A stretch of DNA of 64,000 nucleotides from Chromera velia (GCA_018398765.1 JAHBMJ010005789.1:1-64000), one strand, 5' to 3'; shown: positions 46,401 to 58,324, numbered from the stretch's first letter. Notes: a model not told the origin generated them from the sequence alone. Numbers and translations are program-made.

Positions 46401-48038
46401 TGTCTGTCTTTTTTTCGATTATGCTTTCTTGCTCCTCTTTCTCTATCCACTTTGAAGTTCGTTCTCCTCTTGCTTTTCGTCTACCAGTTCTCTGATAGAC
46501 CCCTTCTCACACTCAGGAAGGAACAGAGAGAAAAGCATGTCTTGTGTCTCCGCTGCTATTCCTCGTGCATTTACCTCCTGAGTCTGTCCGTCAGAGTGAA
46601 TTTACCTCCTGAGTCTGTCTGTAAGAGTGAATTTACCTCCTGAGTCTGTCCGTCAGAGTGAATTTACCTCCTGAGTCTGTCTGTGAGAGTGTACGTGTGC
46701 ACACACGGTCGGACACCGACAGCGTTGATCTTCATACAAGCATATCCCTTGCTATCCAAATCCATCCATCTATGCAGATGGACACAGGAGCGCTGCACAT
46801 GTTCGAGAACAAACAGCTGGACAACCTCTCCCTGATGTTTGTGCTCTTCAAGAAAGAGCCCGAAACCCTCGAGAACATCACCGCAGTCATGAAACCCTAC
46901 ATGATGAGCAGAGTCGATGCCATCGTGTCAGACAAGCAGAAGCAGGTACGTCGGGCCGTCTGTCGGTTTCTGTGTCTTCCGTCTCGCTTTGTTTCGTTCG
47001 GGAGAAGCTCAGTAAATAAGAAAAGAGCTGGCCGCGTCCACAGTGGGTGCGGTTGCTTCTCTCTCAGTTTGGGTGTTTCGTCTTTTTTCGATAAGATTTT
47101 TGTATGCGACAGTGAGGGTGTCATCAATACGTCGACTTCATTTCATCGTAAGTCTCTCTTCCCCCTCCTTTCCGATTTGTTTTTGTGAAACTTCAGGACA
47201 ATCCGGACGACTACGTTGAGGGTCTGTTGGATCTGAAGACTGAGCTCGACGGAATGGTGAGCGTGGGAGATTGAGAGACCCATGCAGAAAAGAGAAGGTG
47301 GAAGGGAAAGAGGGGTGCAGGTTGACGGGTTTTGTTGGGAGGGTGAGAGGAGACGGAACGTTGAGACAAAAACCCGCCGGTTCTTCTTTCGGGGTACCAT
47401 CCCATCTTGCGGCTGTACGGGGTTTGGTTTTGAGAACTTCGCCCTCTTCAGTCCTCTCCTTTGTATTGTTCTTCCGTCTGTAACCAGCTTTTTTCCGCCT
47501 TGCCTGCCTGCCTGCCTGCCTGACTTCAACTCAAGAACGTGCCCTTGTCCAACAAGTCAAATGAAACTTCTAAAATGCATTCGCAAAGCTAGTGGAAATT
47601 TCCATGCACTGACGTCCTGATTCGTTCTGTCCTTGTTTCTGCAGGTCCAAAGGTGCTTTCCTTCTGAGTCCATCTTCGAGAAGGCCCGCAACACTGCCCT
47701 CGAGGAGGTCTTGAACAGAGACAGCAGATGTGCGAAGTTCCTCGCACTTTTCTGCGACCAGCAACTCCGAAAGGGTCGGTCAGTGCTTGGGGAGACTTCA
47801 CTGTGCATTCATTCTTTGTCTGTCTGGTTAGCCGAGAGGTGGGTGGTGTGGGGCATGCCTTCAAGAAAGTGGGCAGTTGGGGTCCTGAGGATGATTCTGA
47901 TCAAATCCACTCAAACCATGCAGGGTATTTTGCAACGGAAGAATTCAAGTGAATTTTTCGATCATTCGGAGTCGGGTTCTGCGCGGGTAGAGGCCTCGGT
48001 GTGTGTGTGTGTGTGTGTGAGTGTGTGTGTGAGTGTGA

Positions 48039-48071
<33 letters not shown>

Positions 48072-51000
48072 AGTGTGTGTGTGTGCACATGCAAGCTCAA
48101 TGGAGGAAAGGAAGACGGGTTTCAGCGCGTGATGTCAACTTCCCAGTCTGGATTTGGATTTGAAAGAAGGAAGTCTCGGAGGAAAGGAAGGCTCAGTGCA
48201 TGAGTCTGACTTGGTTTGCCTCCAATCCTCTCCTCTCTCTCTCTTCAGGTCTGAAGGGAAAGACAGATTCTGACGTCACAAGTTTCGTCGCTCGTGTGGT
48301 TTCTCTGTTCCTTCATTTGAAGGACAAAGACATTTTCCTCGAGTGCTACAAGGTAAGGGATGAACGAAGGGGGGCGTGGGGGGGTGAATTCTCTTTTCCG
48401 CTGTTCTGTCCGGTCTTCTGTATGTCTGCCTGCCTGCCTGTCTTTTTTTGATCCATTCTGCTTCTCTGTATTCCTTTCTTCCTTTCCTCTCTTAGGTCAG
48501 ATGCTTGGTTTTTTCATAAACCAGAATCGTTCCCAAACAAGTGTCCGTGTCTGTGTGTGTACATTTCTCTGCTTTCAGGAGCGTCTCTCGAAGAGATTGC
48601 TTCAGAAACAGTCTGTGAGCAAAGACGCCGAGGACAACATGATCAACAGACTGAGAGTAGAGGTCCGTCGGTTGGACAGACTGCTTGCTTGATTGGTGCG
48701 GCGTTGGCGGAAGTGAACGAACAGACCACGGGACGGAAACAGATCCTTCCCATTTCTGCCGCGCGGTTTGTAGCGCAATCCGATCGAAAGAATGCCAAAA
48801 GTTTGAGGGGGGGGGGGGGGGGTCGGGAATTTTACTTAGAAAAAGACTGGAACATGACAGGTCTTCTTTTTGGAATTTCTCAACTTGCCCCTGTAATTTG
48901 CAGGTCGGCCAGCAATCGGTGCAGAAGATTCTTGCAATGTTCAAGGACATGGAGGTCTCAGAGAAACTGCAAGAAGACTTCGGGAGATCGGATTGGGTGG
49001 TCAGTCAGTCAGTCAGTCAGTCAAGAATCTGAAAGAGAGGGGACTTCGTCAGAGGTTTTCCAATTTTGTCGTTCTGTCTGTCAATTTGGTCAGACAGACT
49101 CCCCCCTTGTCAGTGACCCCGTCGAGTTATGAGAGGCGGTGTTTCTTTGGGAGGGGGGAGAGATGAACCTTCCTTGTCAGCTGGAGATCCGGTCGCATGT
49201 CCCTCCCCGAGGAGACTGCAGGGACCTGGAATTTCCTTACCGGGCATGGTACATTCATTTCTTCATTCATTGTTTCATTCATTCATTTCTTCCTTCATTC
49301 CTTCGTTCGCTCATTCATTCATTCATTCATTCATTCATTCTTTTGGTTTCATTCGTTTCCTCCTCTCTCTTGCACGCTGGTTTGCCTTTAGCTCTCTTGG
49401 CTTCTCCCCTGGCTGATCTGCTTGCTTGCCTTCTCGTTCATGGGGAGGATCTGCTTCCCCTTCCCTTTTCTTTCCTCTCTGAAGCGTTCTTCATTTCTGT
49501 GCACCCACCTCCGCGTGTGAATCCAGTTCAGAAAGACCTTCATTCTCCCCCTCTTCTCTTCTCTTCTCTTCTCTTCTCTTCTCGCAACGTTCCCTCTCAG
49601 AACCACCTGCCGGACAGGGGGCTGCTGGAGGTCAAGGTCCTTCAGAGCAACTCCTGGCCAGTGCAGATGGAGAGCGGCATCAAGCCTGGGCCTACACTGG
49701 AGTCCGTGATGGAGGTGAGTGCCTTGGTTGCTTCCTTTTCCATATCCTTCGAGTGGAGAAGAGAAGAGACGAAAGGAGCCGAGGGAAGGGATGAACAACA
49801 AGGTAACAATGAAGCAGCCATGCAGGAGCGGGAGTTTTCAGACTCCCTCCCGCCTCTCCTGCCTTTTTTTTGTATGAGAGGTGCAGTGTTCCTCTCTCGT
49901 GCACTCTGGGTAACGTGAGATTGTGCCCGTGATGTTTTCCCTAGCGTTTGCCTCGCGCGTGCGTCAAGCTTGCAGCTTGCCTCCGTTACTTCTGCTTCTC
50001 TCTCTGTCTCCTTTATTTCTTTCCCGATGAACTTGCAGGTCTACAACAAATTTTACACGAAGAGTTTCAACGGACGCAAGCTGCAGTGGATGCTGAACAT
50101 GGTCAGTGATGGTCTTGTCTTGTCTATCTGTTTCTTTGTTCGTCTGATCGCTTGCCACTTGACTGACGTGAGGATGATGGCACAACTCGAATTCAGTACG
50201 ACAATCTGCCGCCTCTTCCATGGGGGCAGTGAGTAAAGGGACGGAACAGAAAACAAAGACCGGCGGGCTCACCCGGATGCATTTCGGTACCTGTTCGTTC
50301 GAGCCGTCACCCTTCTCCGGTTTGTGTTTGCCATTCCCATCACAAGCGTCATGATGTCCGTGTAAAAAACCCAGAGAGAGAAACGAATGATGGCGGCATG
50401 CAATTATGCAGGGAACTGCGGAGGTGTCAGGCAGCCAAAGCTGTTTCCCCAAGGGCCCCTCTACAGGCTACATCTTCGTCGTGTCTACCTTCCAGGCGAT
50501 GCTGCTGCTGTTGTTCAACACGTACGTTGACTTCTCTCTGTCTCCCAATAAGGGACGAGCGTGCTAATCAACGTTTCTTGCCTGTCCATGTGTGTTGATT
50601 TCGTGCGTGGGACTGGGGCGTGCATGTGCAAAGAAATATGTGATGCAGGCAGGCCCTGATTTTGGAGGGAGCTGTGGTGGATCTACGCCACCGGGGAAAT
50701 GAGAAGGAAGAAGTACTTAATTCACGAAGGAAACACAACACAACACACTACGTTGGGCGCACACTTTCCCCCCCTCCACTTTGTTTGCATCCTTCGATCG
50801 AGCCACATACTTTCTTCTCCCCCTTCATATTTGTTCCTTCTCCCCTCGCACATACACGATCGACGCTCGCAGGTCCCCCACCCTCCCGGTTGAACAGCTG
50901 ATCAGAGAGACGGGAATCCCGGAGGCTGAGGGAAAAAGACAGCTGATCTCTATGGCCTCAGGATCTCAAAAGATTCTCAAGAAGGACACACCGGTCAGTC

Positions 51001-52826
51001 AGTCAATCACCTCTGTCAGTCAACCAGTCAGTCAGTCACCTCTGTCAGTCAACCAGTCAGTCTGTCAGTCAGTCAGTCCTGTCAGTCACCTCTGTCAGTC
51101 AACCAGTCAGTCAACCAGTCAGTCTGTCAGTCAGTCAGTCCTGTCAGTCACCTCTGTCAGTCAACCAGTCAGTCAACCAGTCAGTCAACCGGTCAGTCAG
51201 TCAGTCCTGTCAGTCAACCAGTCAGTCAGTCACCTCTGTCAGTCAACCAGTCAGTCAGTCAGTCAGCCAGTCAGTCAGTCAGTGTTGCAAAAAGAGAAAC
51301 CAACAAAAGGACACGCAAGCTAGTCATGCAGCGGATGGCAGAAAAGCCCATGCTTCCTCCCTCTGGACAGACAAGACCCTTTGTGTCTGTTGCGAGCCGA
51401 ACCTTCATATGGACATCCAATCTGAAATCCAATTGATCGAATGTCGTCATGCGTAAGTAGGGAGAAGAGCCTTCGGTCATTTTTTTCTGTCACCCGGTGT
51501 GTGGTTGAATCAGGGCAAGGACGCGGATATGACAACAAACTTCTCCATCAACACGGAGTTCCAAAGTGCAATGGGCAAGAAGAGGGTGAACGTGGCTCTG
51601 ATCAAGGTGCGTCCCTTGTCAATCTCCAAAGTTTTTCTTTTGTTGACTATTCGGGTGTTATGTGTGGATACTAGAGTGTCTCCGTTTTCTGCCCGTTGAT
51701 CTTTGTGCGTTGCTTTTCGTTCTTTCTTTCAAAATCCGATTCACAACATTTTTCTCCAGCTCCCTTTCTGCCTCCCTGACCGTTTTTCACCTTTCTACCC
51801 AATTATTGTGGAGCAAACAGGAAAGGAAAGGTAGCAGTCTAACGGAACTCCCTTTGCCTTGTGTTTTTGTCCTCTCTCTTCCTTCCTGCAGAAGGAGGAC
51901 CCTGCCCGTGACACAAAGCCAGGAGCAAGCAGCGAGGTACACATGGAGCGAAAGCACGTCATCGATGCCATCGTTGTGCGCATCATGAAGGTCAGTTAAT
52001 CAGGAGGTCTTTGCGCCTCTTGAGGAAATCTGCACTTCCCCACCCATGCAGCGCATGGGGAAAAGTTGGGGTGTCCATGTGTGTGTGGGTGTGTTTTTTG
52101 TGTGCTTCTGGGTCATCCTGTGCTCCCCCCGCCTCTCCCTTCTCGCCGCGTTGTCATCTCTCACATGCCTCGCAGAAGATCTCCCCCTCTCATTTTGTCT
52201 TTTCCCCCTCTGCATGCCTGTGTGTGAGTATTGTTGAAAACGAAATAAATGCCTGCAGTCGCGAAAGCAGCTGCAGCACAACGCGCTCCTCGATGAGGTC
52301 TTTCGACAGTGTCAGCTCTTCAAGCCCCAGCCTTCTGCGATCAAGGCGCAGATCGAACACCTCATCGATCGCGAATTTCTGCGCAGAGATCCGGACAACA
52401 GGTCTGTACGTACACCTGTCTGTTACGAAGTTACTAGTTTAAGGTGCGAAAGGGGATGGGCAGGTGACCGGGCAGTAAGTAGACGCAGAGAAATGGAAGA
52501 ACACACAGCGAGAGGCAGCTGAGTCACTGCCTGCCTGCTTTTGCGGATTGATATGAGAAGATCCGTCTCGATCCCTTTGTATGGCTTGTGTCTCGGAGCT
52601 CGCCCGTCGTTGGCTAACACATCTACCGCCTCGACGGGAGAACTCCCCCTCAAATTACTCTTGTTCTGTGTGCAGCTCTTTCCTACTGCTTTCCCTTTCC
52701 GGCTTTTTCTTTCTACCTCCGTAATTTTTTCTCAAAGCAGAACTTTCTTTATCACAAGCCCTTGAGTAACCTGCGGTCATGTGTGTTCTTCTTGCGTGCA
52801 GAAACATGTACATTTACATGCCGTAA
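43406..52826 (+). CDS. Cullin, 22 exons, 771 residues
   Basis: Scaffold of a cullin-RING ubiquitin ligase. Exons: 43406-43607, 43859-43972, 44232-44322, 44608-44744, 45070-45137, 45534-45616, 45949-46097, 46265-46329, 46778-46945, 47197-47256, 47645-47774, 48249-48352, 48579-48662, 48904-48996, 49601-49714, 50039-50101, 50412-50521, 50873-50993, 51514-51606, 51892-51990, 52259-52401, 52802-52826. All phases agree. Landmarks in order: VYWMQRLFTYLDRYF; FLEASGHYYERASTLWLSQM; the cullin-homology region LSKRLLQKQSVSKDAEDNMI; KFYTKSFNGRKLQW; STFQAMLLLLFNT; the neddylation motif RKHVIDAIVVRIMK (acceptor Lys is about K716); IKAQIEHLIDREFLRRD; C-terminal YIYMP. Length matches CUL1/3/4 (about 745-780). 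The canonical final Ala of the usual Y-x-Y-[LV]-A end is replaced by Met-Pro. Paralogue assignment is not possible by eye. Intron 7 has a GC donor. Confidence 0.93.
46098..46264 (+). other. GC-AG intron in the cullin gene
   Basis: Exon 7 ends TCCACAG and the intron begins GCAAGTCG; the acceptor is TTGCAG. The join gives STGDPLRKKCQKEL in phase 1, which fits the cullin alignment. It resembles the GC donor at 12327. Confidence 0.75.
46580..46690. repeat. About 37-bp tandem repeat in cullin intron 8
   Basis: Three near-identical units of roughly 37 bp (TTTACCTCCTGAGTCTGTCC followed by GTCAGAGTGAA, with TGTAAGAG and TGTGAGAG variants) in the intron between exons 8 and 9. Confidence 0.75.
47998..48086. 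repeat. (GT)n microsatellite in cullin intron 11
   Basis: Long GT run with a few GA interruptions between cullin exons 11 and 12, one of the longest simple repeats in the window. Confidence 0.9.
48809..48822. repeat. Poly-G run in cullin intron 13
   Basis: About fourteen consecutive G. Similar poly-G runs mark the assembly gap at 24803, so length here may be unreliable. Confidence 0.8.
49255..49345. repeat. (ATTC)n tract in cullin intron 14
   Basis: ATTC/CATT tetranucleotide expansion in the intron before exon 15, followed by a (TCTTC)n tract at about 49553-49582 close to the acceptor at 49600. Confidence 0.85.
50994..51285. repeat. (GTCA)n minisatellite starting at the cullin intron 18 donor
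   Basis: Roughly 290 bp of GTCA/AGTC units organised into longer blocks (CACCTCTGTCAGTCAACCAG repeated). The tract begins at the GTCAGT of the 5' splice site itself after exon 18 (ends 50993), so many copies of a donor-like hexamer follow the real donor. Confidence 0.9.
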
Positions 52827-53613
52827 GGGAAGGGCAGACGAGACGGCGGTCAGGGGGAGAGGGAGAAAGGAGTGCGAGGAAAGTGCAGGACTGACGGGTT
52901 TTCTTTCTTTCTTTTCTCTGCCTCTGGCCCTGTTTCTGCAAGGCTGTAAGGGGTTGCACAGGTTTTGCGTCTCGTTCTGCTCTGGACTCACGGGCTGATT
53001 TGAGGATAGACGAGGGAACAAGGGGGAAAGCACGAGGGAAGGAAAATGGGAACTGGATTGTTAAGGCAAGAGAACTCGGGCGAGTCAATGAAGAGGAGCG
53101 GGACTACCAGCGGGAGGGAAGGGCTTTGCAGGGCGGGTGGGCTCGGGTTCGCTGTACGGACTGACGGTGATAAAAGAGTGTAGAGGAAAGTGGTGGGGCC
53201 CGAAGCAGTTCGGAAGTGGTAGCGCTTGACGCTAGTTGCTGACATCTTTGGTCAACTGTGCGTCGTGCGCGTCGTGAGCGACGTTGGCTCAAAACTTGCC
53301 TCAGCTGGTCGACGCACACAGATACGCCCCACGTGTATCGATCACAAACGGCGGCATGTACTGAGGCACGGTTTTTATAAAAATTCATTGTATGATGAAT
53401 TTGTATCCAAAAATGTTTCATTGTATGTTGCACTGATCTAGGCAGTGACTCGTATACTAGCTCGTCTATTAGGTTCTAAAAATAGATAATGATGGTATTA
53501 GAGTCATAATGAGACTAGAAATCTTATGTGCAGTGAATAACCGTTAACTTTTGAATTGAATGTATATATACCTAGATGTATACGCCGCCCAAGAGTTCAA
53601 ACTCCACCTATAT

Positions 53614-54241
53614 GATTGATTGATTGATTGATTGAATTCCACGGTCTCGACCTAAGGCTAGGCCTGGATTCTATATAAATATATTTATTATATTTTAACT
53701 AGTATTTTGATTTTAAAACTATATATCAGTGGGTTAACTCAATGCTAAAGTGAGTAATGATTATAAATTTCAATAATACTTATCAACTTTTGATAATCGT
53801 TATTCATTTTTTCATTAATGGTGATAATCATTATTCATTTCAAAATTTTTATATAGAGTCTGATTGGTCTTACAATTGTTTATTTTTTTTTCAAACTAAT
53901 GACAGACTAAGGTTTCAAACAATTGAGTCAAAAAACAACTTTGATTATGATATGAAAAGCTCATTTCACATATTTTTAATGTTGAAGTCAATAATGATTA
54001 TGGGAAATCGATAGTGACTATTAGAAAATAATGGTTTTAGATTACATAAAGAATAATGAAAAACGAGTTAACCTACTGATGTATATATATATATATATAT
54101 ATCTTTATATATATTATATATATATTTATATTTATATATATAAACTGGTTTATCAACCTAAGTCATAGGTAGTATGCTAGGTAGTAGACACAAATGAGGT
54201 AATATATTTTTAAACATATTTATATATTATATTCTAGTTCA

Positions 54242-54280
<39 letters not shown>

Positions 54281-54336
54281 CCAGGCCTAGACCTAAAGTT
54301 TGATATCATGCAATCAATTTATAAAATCAATCCTAA

Positions 54337-54382
<46 letters not shown>

Positions 54383-54385
54383 AAT
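53614..54385. mobile_element. Foldback element with GATT/AATC ends
   Basis: The left end is (GATT)n followed by GAATTCCACGGTCTCGACCT and GGCCTGGATTCTATAT. The right end carries TATATAGAATCCAGGCCTAG, then a divergent spacer and (AATC)n, i.e. the inverse. Further in, TATATCAGTGGGTTAACTC (near 53722) is mirrored by GAGTTAACCTACTGATGTAT (near 54064). The whole segment can fold into one long imperfect hairpin of about 770 bp. It has no coding capacity. It could be a MITE or a foldback transposon. Confidence 0.55.
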
Positions 54386-55380
54386 ATATAAATTAATATT
54401 AAAACGAGAGATAAAAGCTATATATATATACTGGCACTATGGTAGTCCTTTATAGCGAAAAGAAGGGAATGGATGAAGCTACTCCATTCTTAGGAAAATG
54501 AATAAAGTTGAAAAAAAACTAATAAAATACCTAGTAAAATATAGCTAGGAGAAAGAACTTTAAAGAAGAACCCTATTATCATACTAGTTATAGTATTTGC
54601 GAGTAAGGGGCCGCGCACTAAATTAATTATTGGATGGATGGAGTGAGGGATGGATGGATGGATCCAAGTTATTAAATTATCTAGCTAGCCAGCTAGCTGA
54701 TTTAGGAACCAAAAAGTTATAACTAGCTAGTTGGTAACTAGTTATTGACCAGTCTGGAAACGTGTTTTTAACTAGTCAAAGACTTTTATAAGAGGACTTT
54801 AAGGTATGGCCATTACAGATAGTATGAGATTGTTATATTGCAGATATATTATGATGTTTTCCTTGTGTTGAAAGTGTGGCGTAAAAATTATTTCATTATA
54901 ATAATAGGCTGCATGCTCACGCGCATGATCCGCGCACTCGATCGGCTGTTTTGCTCCATAAAGAGGAGAGGCGATTGAACGCGTTTTTATACATGTACGT
55001 ATATCGATTTTAATTCAGATTTGTATACATATTCATGCATACATATAGGGTATTCAAAGTTGATTGCATAGATAAAAATATTAATTTCCGGCTTTCACAA
55101 TATAATAAAAGACCGACTTGACAGCGAGGGCGCCGAAGGTTTCAGCAATCTAATAAAAGATTAATAAAAATCTAAGTCTTCTAAATCAGCGAGAAAAGAC
55201 TCAAATGTATGATTGATAGAATAGATTGGAAATAGATAACTGTCATATACACTAGCTGTGTGTTAATGCTAGTGACAATGCGTAGTGTCAATGTAATATC
55301 CGAAACAGACCCCCCCCTTATAGCAAATTTCAAACAATAACTAGTTATGACTAGTTATATGCTTATAACCAGTTAACGTC

Positions 55381-55843
55381 TAGATTTGATTTGATATGAT
55401 TTGATTTAATTTGATTTGAGCTTCAAGCTCAAATCTGACCAGATTTGAGGGAGATTTGAGGTTGAAGTCTAGAGGTCACTCTCGATCTAGCTCTCGACAG
55501 CACTGAAGACGACGTGACACAGTCGACACCACTAACAAATCTTAGAAAGCCCTAAAGATAAGAAAATCACTAAAGATTAGACTAAAAGCTAAATTAAGAC
55601 TCTCAAAATTAATGGGCTATTGTCAAAGCTAAGAGTTTACATAAGTTTTTGTCTGAGAGTTATCATAGAGAGTCATCTTAATTTAAAACTTGAGTTATCA
55701 TAGAGATTTGAAGTTAAAGGGTCAGATTTGAAGTAGATTTGATAGGATTTGATAAGCTCTATCATGCCAAAGTTTCTCAGGCCTAAGATTTGATTTGAGG
55801 TTAAGCCTTACTTTAAATCAAATCAAATCAAATCTGGTCACTA
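55381..55843 (+). mobile_element. MITE copy 2, about 463 bp
   Basis: Near-complete copy. The 3' end ATCAAATCTGGTCACTA is the inverse of the 5' end of copy 1 (TAGTGACCAGATTTGAT). The 5' end has lost the GTGACC bases. The interior is shared with copies 1 and 3, including the palindrome GAGCTTCAAGCTC and AGATTTGATAGGATTTGATA. It has no open frame, is AT-rich, and has TA at the right boundary. Confidence 0.8.
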
Positions 55844-56159
55844 TAACTAGTTATTGGCAAAAAAGCTAGTTGTTCGATAGTTAGCTAGATAATTTAATAA
55901 CTTGGGGATGGATGGAGTAAGTGAGAGATTACCTCTCTGAACCTAATGTCCACTTGAAAAAAAAATATCAAGATCGTCCGCATCTACGGCATGACCAATC
56001 AAGTCTATCCAAATTTGCGGCCTAGCAAATCTCATTCAAAGAATATAAAAAAAATTAAAAAATAATAACGTATAAATAAATTGATATATTGCGTTTAAAA
56101 TACTATTCATGCCTAGGTTTCATACATATCATCATATATGATGATAATGAATAATAATG

Positions 56160-56275
56160 AATATGATGTAGGTCTGGCAAAGGGGCAGTAAAGCATTGTC
56201 CTAGACTCATGCACTGCATGATGGCCTATAGACCGATTAATAATAATAATAATAATGATGATGATGATGATGATT
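56160..56275 (+). mobile_element. Solo LINE 3' end, strongly 5' truncated
   Basis: About 115 bp (GGTCTGGCAAAGGGGCAGTA, CATGATGGCCTATAGACC, then AAT and ATG trinucleotide runs). It is the inverse complement of 58325-58440, the 3' end of the larger LINE on the minus strand. Sharing only the 3' end and the trinucleotide tail is the usual outcome of aborted target-primed reverse transcription. Confidence 0.7.
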
Positions 56276-57058
56276 GAGGGTTAAATCCTAGATTTAGCGA
56301 CGCCAAATCCCAAGCCACTAGCAAGGCTTTCAGGACATGATGATGATGTATGAGGTTAAAGCCGTATAATCATACAATATCAATATTACATCCTAGACTA
56401 CATTATACATAGCTTGGTGCTAGTATATGATCATATATAACATCTCTATTTATTTATCTTCTGAATTAGAATTAGCAAGATTGCTCAACCTGCAGATTTC
56501 ATGGGCTTGCACCTGCGTTTGGCGAGCTCGCACTCTGAGACCACGCGTTTGACAAAGAGTAAGCCTCTTTTATTGCTCTTGTCTCTCTGCTTCTCTCTGC
56601 TGGGCCCTAGGCTGGGCCTCACTCTATTCCTCCCCAGGCGCTGCCAGAAAAGACTCCGGCAAAGTAAGATCAACCACCAACACTTTGTAGGCAATACTTC
56701 TGATACTATGAATCCTTCTTTTGTTGGGTCACGTTGGGTACTCTGAGAGGCAAGGTAATTGAACAAAAAGTCTGAAAGTCCATCAATCTCGTCAATTTTT
56801 TTTTTTCAGGGTTGTTTGGATATGCTTGTACTTCGGGAGACGGGTGGACACGCATGTAGCTGCAATTTTTTAGACACCTGCATGTGGCACTGCCTTTCAA
56901 GACACCGCCCGCACCTGCGGCGCGGGCGTTCAAGCCTATCTAAAAATGCGGCCACACCATTCAAGTGGATCTTAGGTTTAGGGAGGTATGAGAGATGGAT
57001 TGATGGAGTGAGTGAGGGATGGATGGATGGAAAGGAGCACCTCTTTCCTCCTCGATGC

Positions 57059-57533
57059 TAGTAATCAGATTTGATTTGATATGATTTGATTTGATTTAAT
57101 TTGATTTGATTTGAGCTTCAAGCTCAAATCTAACTAGATTTGAGGTAGATTTGAGGTTGAAGTCTAGAGGTCAGTGGTCACTCTCAACAGCACTGAAGAC
57201 GACATAATACAGTCGACACCACTAACAAATCCTAGAAAGCCCTAGAGACAAGAAAATCACTAAAAATTAGACTAAAAGCTAAATTAAGACTCTCAAAATT
57301 AATGAGCTATTATCAAAGCTAAGAGTTTACATAAGTTTTTATCTTAGAGTTATCATAGAGAGTCATCTTAATTTAAAACTTGAGTTATCATAGAGATTTG
57401 AGGTTAAAGGGTCAGATTTGAAGTAGATTTGATAGGATTTGATAGGCTCTATCATGCTAAAGTTTCTCAGGCCTAAGATTTGATTTGAGGTTAAGCCTTA
57501 CTTCAAATCAAATCAAATCAAATCTGGTCACTA
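57059..57533 (+). mobile_element. MITE copy 3, about 475 bp
   Basis: The most complete copy. The 5' end TAGTAATCAGATTTGATTTG and 3' end CAAATCTGGTCACTA are imperfect inverted repeats, flanked by TA on both sides. It is highly similar to copy 2 throughout (by eye above 90 percent), which implies fairly recent activity or a young common source. The TA target and short inverted ends suggest mobilisation by a Tc1/mariner-type transposase, not seen in this window. Confidence 0.82.
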
Positions 57534-58324
57534 CTCGCTGCAAGCCATTCTAGAAGTTTGAGGCCGCTTAATAAATACCGTAATGTCAATGCATTTTGAT
57601 GGGATATTGAACTTGCTGATCGGTGTGTTAACGTTTGCAATCATTTGAGGGGGGGGAGGGGTTCCTATAAGGGCCCGGGTCTGACCTAGACGGTCGACAA
57701 ATTAGAAACAACCCCACCCCCTCCAATAGTCTTTAGTGCACAGCCCCTAATTATGAGAATTGGAATACGACCGAATGCCCAATTGATCCCAATTGCATGA
57801 GAATTTGGAATGTCCAATTAATTAATTAATTCTGCCCTGCTTTAATATGTTGACTTGCGGCACTTGCCAATTAAATTGCAAACTCCAGATGTCTATATAT
57901 CAATCTGAGGATTCTGGGCATTGGACTGATAATGATTGCGTATACTAATGGTGTTATGATGACGCCAGTGATCCTATTTTAACGGGTTGTAACTTAGTTA
58001 GATTTAGTTAGCAACCACTGGTACTGTATAAGCACTACTAAAACAACCATGACCACGCATCATAGTATGATAGTAATTTCAACAACCATGCAATTTACGC
58101 TCAATATCAGGATAAATAGGGATCTAGATAGGGATAAACCTAAGTAAAAGTTCTATAGCGAAAAGTAGTAGTCTTTTAAATTTGATATGAATCATATGAT
58201 ACATTAGATGATACATCTAGTAATACATAAACTATATAGGCTAGCTAACAATGCTCCTAGGCTAGCGATGCATTTATGCTCAGACTGCCCTCTGCTATTG
58301 GGACACAATAGCTGCCAGGTTTAG

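Larger units (their letters stand above)
52827..58324. other. Mostly AT-rich intergenic region with repeats
   Basis: Up to about 53440 the DNA is GC-balanced (probable cullin 3' flank). After that it is strongly AT-rich with microsatellites and the mobile elements listed separately. Open frames at 56485-56766 (-) and 56759-57061 (+) have no domain, no splice context and no promoter sign. I see no gene. Confidence 0.6.

Noticed and set aside
49555-49582. TCTTC tract as a structured regulatory RNA
   Set aside because: It is a simple pyrimidine expansion serving as the polypyrimidine tract of cullin intron 14, with no pairing partner seen.
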